DNA of 64,000 bases from the IMG/VR virus record IMGVR_UViG_3300031963_000037, positions 1 to 64,000 of that record; one strand, given 5' to 3'. This stretch comes from a virus. Shown here piece by piece: positions 59,404-64,000 of this stretch (the stretch's first letter is position 1; each line of letters opens with the position of its first letter). Position numbers and translations under genes: made by a program. A model generated the notes under the pieces. It was given only the letters and a program-made list of their open reading frames with translations, had not been told where the DNA came from and did not search any database.

Positions 59404-59529
59404 TTGAAAAAAATATTAAAAAAAATAGATTGGTGGTTTGACTATTACATTGTATGGATGTTGTATAATGGAAATAAGACTCATAGATATATTGAATACA
59501 TGGAAAACAAATGGGGCTCAAAAAAATGA
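59404..59529 (+). CDS. Very small TTG-start protein
   Basis: The frame at 59404-59529 encodes 41 residues (KKILKKIDWWFDYYIVWMLY near the start) from a TTG codon. It fills the 113-bp gap and its TGA overlaps the next ATG as ATGA (59526-59529), the coupling used throughout this cluster. The first part is amphipathic and Trp/Tyr-rich. The TTG start makes it less certain than the other small genes. Confidence 0.45.
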   Translation: MKKILKKIDWWFDYYIVWMLYNGNKTHRYIEYMENKWGSKK

Positions 59530-59714
59530 ACAAATTAGATGATGGACTTAAAATATACTTGTCTATTTTGTTAGCTTCTTGGGTAACAATTATAATTTAT
59601 TTGGTTAACTATGAAAATCAAAATCACATCCAAGAAGAGTTCATAAAAAAAGAATTGGATTCATATCCCACAAATCACAGTCAAATCTCAGATTCAACTT
59701 TAAATGCTAGATAA
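59526..59714 (+). CDS. Small membrane protein
   Basis: Start chosen at 59526 (MNKLDDGLKIYLSILLASWV, 62 residues), overlapping the previous stop; a longer frame from 59511 is disfavoured. A single membrane helix (IYLSILLASWVTIIIYLV) is followed by a polar tail. Its stop overlaps the next start by one base (TAATG). The function is unknown. Confidence 0.6.
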   Translation: MNKLDDGLKIYLSILLASWVTIIIYLVNYENQNHIQEEFIKKELDSYPTNHSQISDSTLNAR

Positions 59715-59941
59715 TGAGTAAAGAAATGGTAAACCACCCGAATCATTATGGTGGAGAAGAAAATCCTTACGAGGTGATTAAAGTTTGTGAGGCTTGGGAG
59801 TTACACAAAGATGCATATCTCTTCAATGTAGTCAAATACGTTGCAAGAGCCGGTAAAAAAGATTCTTCAAAAGAATTAGAAGACCTCAAAAAGGCTTCAT
59901 TTTACTTAAACCGAAAAATACAAAATTTAGAAAATGAATAA
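59714..59941 (+). CDS. DUF3310-family protein
   Basis: The 75-residue protein has VNHPNHYGG, VIKVCEAW, LFNVVKYVARAGKKD and ELEDLKKASFYLNRKI, the recognisable order of the DUF3310 family common in phages (sometimes called nucleotide kinase-like). Its biochemical role is not established. It overlaps the next gene by 8 bp. Confidence 0.85.
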   Translation: MSKEMVNHPNHYGGEENPYEVIKVCEAWELHKDAYLFNVVKYVARAGKKDSSKELEDLKKASFYLNRKIQNLENE

Positions 59942-60116
59942 ATTGAGTTTACTAGCAAAGACCTGTTTCTTGTTAGGTTTTATTGGTGTGATAGGTTCGA
60001 TAATACTTTCTTTTATTGATGGTAAAGACTTTACTTGGCAGTTCATTACACTTCTTTGGATGGGTTCATCATTCGTTAATGAATTGAGAATAAAACAATT
60101 GGAGGACAAAAAATGA
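59934..60116 (+). CDS. Small two-helix membrane protein
   Basis: The 60-residue protein has two membrane helices (LAKTCFLLGFIGVIGSIILS and WQFITLLWMGSSFV) and a charged end. It overlaps the kinase gene by ATGA. The function is unknown. Confidence 0.6.
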   Translation: MNKLSLLAKTCFLLGFIGVIGSIILSFIDGKDFTWQFITLLWMGSSFVNELRIKQLEDKK

Positions 60117-60562
60117 TATACTGGTTAACAGGACAGCCTGGTGCTGGCAAAACAACAATCTGTAACGAAATCTTGGACATTAGAGACCATAGAATATTTC
60201 ATATCGACGGTGATGACCTAAGAGATTTATTCGATAATAAAGATTATTCTGAAACAGGGAGAAGAAAGAACATAGAACTCGCACAACAAATCGCTCAATA
60301 CCTTCACAACAAAGGTAAAGATGTATTAGTATCGTTGGTTTCCCCTTACAAAGACCAACGAGACAAGTTCAAACAGAAGATGGGGGATAATATGGTTGAG
60401 GTTTATATTCATACAACAGAGGTAAGAGGAAGAGAAAGTTTCTTTGTTAAAGAATATGAGGCACCTACCGAAAGATATCTTAGTATCGACACCACAAATG
60501 AAAGTGTTGAGGTATCTGCAAAAAAAGTTTTAGACTATGCAAAAAATTCACGTAGAGGGTGA
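60113..60562 (+). CDS. Adenylylsulfate kinase (CysC)-like P-loop kinase
   Basis: The 149-residue protein has Walker A GQPGAGKTT (7-15), FHIDGDDLRDLFDN (like the CysC DGDxLR motif) and LVSLVSPYKDQRDKFK (like ISPyR-x-x-R). In cells CysC phosphorylates adenylylsulfate to PAPS. Residues and size fit the family, although the usual FSxxDR-ENIRR segment is changed to YSETGRRKNIELA. The next gene encodes an adenylyl/cytidylyl-type transferase, so the pair may make an activated nucleotide compound. The true substrate is uncertain. Confidence 0.75.
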   Translation: MIYWLTGQPGAGKTTICNEILDIRDHRIFHIDGDDLRDLFDNKDYSETGRRKNIELAQQIAQYLHNKGKDVLVSLVSPYKDQRDKFKQKMGDNMVEVYIHTTEVRGRESFFVKEYEAPTERYLSIDTTNESVEVSAKKVLDYAKNSRRG

Positions 60563-60938
60563 CCCTAAGTTAAAAAACACGGGGGCAAAACAGTATTCCA
60601 TGTTTATCGGAAGATGGCAACCGTGGCATGCTGGACACAGATGGTTGATTGACCAAAGACTCAACGAAGGTAAAAATGTTTTGATTTGTATTAGGGATAT
60701 TGCCCCTGATGAAAAAAATCCTTTTTCCGCTCAAGAAGTTGAGGCGAACATAAAAAAAGAATTATGGCAATTGCTCAGTGACCAAACGGTAAAAGTAATT
60801 GTCATACCCGATATTGAATCTGTCAATTTTGGAAGAGGAGTAGGTTATGATATTATTGAACATGTTCCACCTCAGGACATTCATGATATCTCTGCAACAA
60901 AGATTAGAGAACAAATGAAACAAGAGGGAAAGTTGTAA
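60537..60938 (+). CDS. HxGH nucleotidyltransferase (NMNAT/cytidylyltransferase-like)
   Basis: The 133-residue protein has FIGRWQPWHAGHRWLIDQ (HAGH motif near 32-35) and HDISATKIREQM (the ISSTxIR motif). These define the nucleotidylyltransferase superfamily that includes NMN adenylyltransferase and phospholipid cytidylyltransferases. It overlaps the CysC-like gene by 26 bp and the methyltransferase start by one base; a start at 60600 is possible but would remove the first 21 residues. In NadR, an NMNAT domain is fused to a P-loop kinase, so this could be a split salvage pair. Confidence 0.75.
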   Translation: MQKIHVEGDPKLKNTGAKQYSMFIGRWQPWHAGHRWLIDQRLNEGKNVLICIRDIAPDEKNPFSAQEVEANIKKELWQLLSDQTVKVIVIPDIESVNFGRGVGYDIIEHVPPQDIHDISATKIREQMKQEGKL

Positions 60939-61801
60939 TGGAAAATTATATAAGAAAAATAACTCAAGGAGATTGTGTTGAAGTCATGAAGACCCTACCT
61001 GAGAAATCAATTGATTTAATTGTAACATCACCACCGTATGGTGTTGGAATCGAATACGATGTTCATGACGACGACGTTCAATTTGAAGATTACAAGGAAT
61101 TTTCAAAAAAATGGTTGACCCAAGCTTTCAGACTTTTGAAAGACGACGGAAGAATTGCCCTGAACATACCTTATGAAATCAATAGACAAGATAAAGGTGG
61201 GAGAATTTTCATGGTTTCGGAATTATGGTCAATCATGCAAAAAATTGGTTATAAGTTTTACGGACTGGTTGACCTGAATGAAAACTCACCACATAGAAGT
61301 AAGACCACTGCTTGGGGCTCATGGATGTCACCGTCCTCTCCTTATATCTACAATCCGAAAGAATGTGTGATTTTAGCATATAAAAAAGATAGAATCAAAA
61401 AGATTAAGGGGGAGCCGCAATGGGTTGGAGTTGTTGAGGAAATCGAGAGTGAGGATGGAAAAAAAAGAAATAAGACAATGTATACTGAGGAGCAAAAACG
61501 TGAGTTTATGGATTTAGTATATGGTCAATGGGACTATTTCGCTGATACAAAACAACTTACCAAGGCAACCTTCTCAATGGATATTCCAGCGAAAGCCATA
61601 AAAATATTAACCTATAAGAACGATTTGGTTCTTGACCCATTCATGGGAAGTGGAACAAGTGCATGTGCGGCAGAGATATTAGATAGAAGGTGGATAGGGA
61701 TTGAACTCAGTCCTAATTATGCGGAAGTCGCTCGAAAAAGAGTTCAACATTTTATAGATAAAAAAAATCAACCAGAACTTGATTTTGAAAAGGAGGTCTA
61801 A
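60938..61801 (+). CDS. Beta-class DNA methyltransferase (TSPPY type)
   Basis: The 287-residue protein has catalytic IVTSPPYGVGIEYD (near 29-42) before the SAM-binding DPFMGSGTSACAAE (near 233-246), the beta-class order. TSPPY is used by N4-cytosine and some N6-adenine enzymes, so the target base is open. The GIELSPNYAEVARKR end is typical. It is followed directly by a strong terminator. As the third methyltransferase in this window it broadens the set of modified sites. Confidence 0.85.
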   Translation: MENYIRKITQGDCVEVMKTLPEKSIDLIVTSPPYGVGIEYDVHDDDVQFEDYKEFSKKWLTQAFRLLKDDGRIALNIPYEINRQDKGGRIFMVSELWSIMQKIGYKFYGLVDLNENSPHRSKTTAWGSWMSPSSPYIYNPKECVILAYKKDRIKKIKGEPQWVGVVEEIESEDGKKRNKTMYTEEQKREFMDLVYGQWDYFADTKQLTKATFSMDIPAKAIKILTYKNDLVLDPFMGSGTSACAAEILDRRWIGIELSPNYAEVARKRVQHFIDKKNQPELDFEKEV

Positions 61802-61813
61802 CCTCCTTTTTTT
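61788..61813 (+). terminator. intrinsic terminator after the methyltransferase
   Basis: AAAAGGAGGT (61788-61797) pairs with ACCTCCTTTT (61801-61810) around CTA, followed by TTT. It contains the stop codon. Confidence 0.9.
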
Positions 61814-61825
61814 ATATCCGAGGGA

Positions 61826-61834
61826 TATTTATAA
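61826..61834 (+). promoter_or_regulatory. TATTTATAA motif, candidate late promoter
   Basis: The motif follows the terminator and lies 12 nt before the ATG at 61847, a clean terminator-promoter boundary. Confidence 0.45.
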
Positions 61835-61846
61835 GAAAAAGTATCC

Positions 61847-63061
61847 ATGGCAGAATTTATAATTTCTGAAAAACAACTCCAACTTTTGAATTTAGAAATT
61901 CTCAAGCAAGACAATTATAGGCTTGCCGAAGAAAGTTGGTCAAAGTTTTCCAAAGAGGAAAAAAAACAAATCGTCGAAACACTGTGTGTTCTATATCCAT
62001 CAAAGGGTAAATTAGTAAACGAAGCAAAGTGGTATAACACCCTTGGTGATATCGTTGGAATTTTTGACCCAACAGGGGTAGTTGATTTAGTAAACGGTAT
62101 CTCTTATTTGAAACAAGGAGATAAATTATTCGGATTATTATCAATCATTTCAGCTTTACCATATGCTGGAGACATCGTTGCCAAACCTATGATGGCAGCC
62201 CTCAAAATTGGTGGTCCTGGCGTGAAGAATTTGAGAAAAGTTACCGCCTTGGTTGAAGCAGGAAAAACAGCCGAAGCGGCTAAAATGCTTGATAATATAA
62301 CCGCGATGGGTGGTGTGACAGGAAGATTTGTTTCAGCTTTCAGTAAAATCGCTGGTAAGTTAAGAGGATATATCGAAAGAGTTCCGATGCCATTGATGGG
62401 AGGGTTAAAGAAAACTGTTTTACAATGGTTTGATTTATTCGCTAATTATAATAAAGCAACAGCACCTTTGAGAAAAACAGGTCAAGAAATAGTGAGGGGT
62501 ATGACAGGATTGAAAACTGCAACTACATCTGTTGGAGTATGGTCAAAAGCTAAACAACTAGCGGCACTCGAAGAACTTACCAAACTAGCTAAAGAAGCAC
62601 CAGGTTTATTTTCAGGTTATAGAACAACCAAAGGAATTTTGTCTTGGAAAAGTGTTTTCAGAGGAATGCCTCAACTATTGAATAGAAATGCATCCGTAAG
62701 AAGTTTAATGAGACAAACAAAATGGTGGATGGGATTATTAGATTATATGAATATTGCAAATTTTGTCGGACCCGATGAATTGGCGGCTAAAATTGGTGAA
62801 GACGAACTTCTGAAAAATATGGAAAACTATAATAAAACAGAAGAAGCTCAAAATAATTTTGAGTCGGACTTTAACCAAGCAATAAACGCTGATGCAGGTC
62901 AAGATGGTGGTTCAGGTAAAGTAGGGTATGGGCAAATTCAACCTCTTTTTGGTTCTGGTGCTTACAAACCTCAAAGTTCATCTGAAAAACCGAAAGAAAA
63001 TAATCCAGTTCAAAACATGTTTAGTAATATGTTTTCGGGTTCGTTAAATCCTTTACCTTAG
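61847..63061 (+). CDS. Virion-internal candidate with pretoxin-like region
   Basis: The 404-residue protein starts MAEFIISEKQLQ, with I-S-E at residue 8. Residues about 65-120 (LGDIVGIFDPTGVVDLVNGI, then GLLSIISALPYAGDIVAKP) resemble the hydrophobic pretoxin region found before toxin domains in polymorphic toxins. The middle is Gly/Ala/Lys-rich and amphipathic, and the C-terminus is disordered. No toxin domain is recognised. A role as an ejected internal protein that interacts with membranes would fit; a plain structural role is equally possible. Confidence 0.55.
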   Translation: MAEFIISEKQLQLLNLEILKQDNYRLAEESWSKFSKEEKKQIVETLCVLYPSKGKLVNEAKWYNTLGDIVGIFDPTGVVDLVNGISYLKQGDKLFGLLSIISALPYAGDIVAKPMMAALKIGGPGVKNLRKVTALVEAGKTAEAAKMLDNITAMGGVTGRFVSAFSKIAGKLRGYIERVPMPLMGGLKKTVLQWFDLFANYNKATAPLRKTGQEIVRGMTGLKTATTSVGVWSKAKQLAALEELTKLAKEAPGLFSGYRTTKGILSWKSVFRGMPQLLNRNASVRSLMRQTKWWMGLLDYMNIANFVGPDELAAKIGEDELLKNMENYNKTEEAQNNFESDFNQAINADAGQDGGSGKVGYGQIQPLFGSGAYKPQSSSEKPKENNPVQNMFSNMFSGSLNPLP

Positions 63062-63076
63062 TAATATTTAAATTAT

Positions 63077-63448
63077 ATGAAAGAAGAATTGATAAAAAAA
63101 TTAGTCCAAATCCAAATTCAATGGAGATTTTTACACTGGCAGACGTTTGGTGATGCAAAACATAAAACCTACGGTGCAATTTATGAGGGATTAGATGGTC
63201 TCATTGATGAGTTCACTGAAACCATGATGGGAAAGTATGGTAGACCTGAATTTGAACCTGAGTTTGGATTGATGTTTCAAGACATCAGTAAGTTAAGTAT
63301 TCAGAATTTCATGGACGGAATCACAGAATTTTTAGTTGGAATCTCTGACCAATTGGACTCGAGATATGATACAGATTTATTGAATCTAAGAGATGAAATG
63401 TTAGGTTTGATTAATAAATCGAAATACTTGTTGACTCTGAAATATTAA
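63077..63448 (+). CDS. DUF5856-like (ferritin-like helical) phage protein
   Basis: The 123-residue protein has IQIQWRFLHWQTFGDAKHKT and GLDGLIDEFTETMMGKYGRP, matching my recollection of the DUF5856 family of phage proteins with a Dps/ferritin-like four-helix pattern (HWQT, H, E-x6-E). Metal binding by His/Glu is plausible but unproven. Its stop overlaps the next start (TAATG). Confidence 0.65.
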   Translation: MKEELIKKLVQIQIQWRFLHWQTFGDAKHKTYGAIYEGLDGLIDEFTETMMGKYGRPEFEPEFGLMFQDISKLSIQNFMDGITEFLVGISDQLDSRYDTDLLNLRDEMLGLINKSKYLLTLKY

Positions 63449-64000
63449 TGAAGAACCTAATAACTGAGACAGGTTTAAGAGATATTTCCGCATTAAGAAA
63501 AAGATACCCGAAGGCTGAAATATATTTCCACCAAGATTTAGATGGTGTAACTACTGCTATTGCGATGAAAAAATACCTTGAGAACAATGGTATTGATGTG
63601 GTAGATGTTCACGTAATACAATATGGGGAAAAAGAATTTGCGGTTAAGAAGAATGACGCTAAGGGTGATACCATGCCTGTTTTGGTTGACTTTGCTCATG
63701 GTAAACCAATGTTCGTTATCCACACGGACCATCATGACAAACAAATAGGTGCGGAAAAAGGTGCTTCGAAATCATTTAGACAAGCACGTTCAAACGTGGA
63801 AACAATCTCACAAATAATTTCACCCAAAGATTTATTTCCCTCATCTGACGTTTTATTGATTAACACTGTTGACTCCGCAGATTTCGCTAGACAAGATATA
63901 AGTCCCGAGGAGGTAGTCAATTATCTTTTTAGATTAGATAAAGAAAAGCCGTTACAAAGAAACAAAATGTTATTGGGTTTCGTTATAAACAAACTCATTT
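63448..64000 (+). CDS. DHH-family phosphoesterase, 3' truncated
   Basis: The frame is open to the window end (184 codons visible). It contains FHQDLDGVTTAIAMKKYL (DHD-like motif I), VLVDFAHG (motif II), IHTDHHDKQ (DHH motif III) and NTVDSADF (motif IV), the order in DHH phosphoesterases such as RecJ and oligoribonuclease-type enzymes. In motif I the His-Asp is QDLDG. It would cleave DNA ends, nanoRNA or cyclic dinucleotides; the last is of interest since phages use such enzymes against host signalling. The start MKNLITET also has I-T-E at residue 7. Confidence 0.75.
   Translation, partial: MKNLITETGLRDISALRKRYPKAEIYFHQDLDGVTTAIAMKKYLENNGIDVVDVHVIQYGEKEFAVKKNDAKGDTMPVLVDFAHGKPMFVIHTDHHDKQIGAEKGASKSFRQARSNVETISQIISPKDLFPSSDVLLINTVDSADFARQDISPEEVVNYLFRLDKEKPLQRNKMLLGFVINKLI

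Noticed and set aside
1-64000. Search for tRNA genes, integrase/attachment sites and IS elements
   Set aside because: I saw no cloverleaf-like segment, transposase, integrase or flanking inverted repeats; by eye this cannot exclude a diverged tRNA.

Overview
The window looks like part of a large, low-GC tailed-phage genome, distantly T4-like, most likely infecting a member of the Bacteroidota. Phage signs are an SbcD/SbcC (gp47/gp46-like) recombination pair, a DnaG-type primase, a RuvC-like nuclease, a phage-borne sigma-70 factor, an amidase endolysin with an overlapping spanin-like pair, three DNA methyltransferases, S74-type fibre proteins and dense small overlapping genes. Host signs are gene starts mostly without Shine-Dalgarno sequences, host-type promoters (TTTG, 18-22 nt, TAnnTTTG), SprB-like repeats in a fibre gene, an Hc1-like histone and a C-terminal motif common in Bacteroidota proteins. 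No tRNA, rRNA, CRISPR array or insertion sequence was seen. All functions come from reading motifs; no database was searched.

Layout. 1-994: 3' part of a Ser-Gly-Thr repeat fibre gene. 1043-6621 (minus): a glycan-modification operon (GT9-like transferase, a 1229-residue FkbM/GT-A/GT-B/O-heptosyltransferase-like fusion, a FkbM methyltransferase) and a small coiled-coil gene. 6683-17696: very large Thr-Pro-rich and Cys-rich fibre or appendage genes and one further structural protein. 17698-29054: replication, recombination and regulation (RuvC-like, primase, PD-(D/E)XK nuclease, SbcD, SbcC, a putative nuclease plus methyltransferase pair, sigma factor). 29146-32249: lysis cassette. 32251-38853: charged virion-type proteins, small genes, Hc1-like histone, DnaJ. 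38890-44797: Dam-type methylase, a WCT/LRR protein, DUF932, PcfJ-like protein, thioredoxin and glutaredoxin. 45604-52992: three tandem collagen-like fibres with S74 chaperone tails. 53006-55888 (minus): two metallopeptidase-like genes and companions. 55976-64000: a second WCT protein, many small genes, DUF3310, APS-kinase-like and HxGH nucleotidyltransferase genes, a DNA methyltransferase, a pretoxin-like virion candidate, a DUF5856-like protein and a truncated DHH phosphoesterase.

Three connected ideas stand out. First, O-glycosyltransferase-like enzymes lie between Ser/Thr-rich fibre genes, suggesting the phage glycosylates its own fibres. Second, many accessory proteins, including both peptidases and both WCT proteins, begin with a short hydrophobic segment ending in [I/L]-x-E, like T4 capsid-targeting peptides cut by the prohead protease; several lie under a shared TATTTAT motif that may be a late promoter. 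Third, another gene set has a host-type -7 box exactly 4 nt before the ATG, implying leaderless transcripts.
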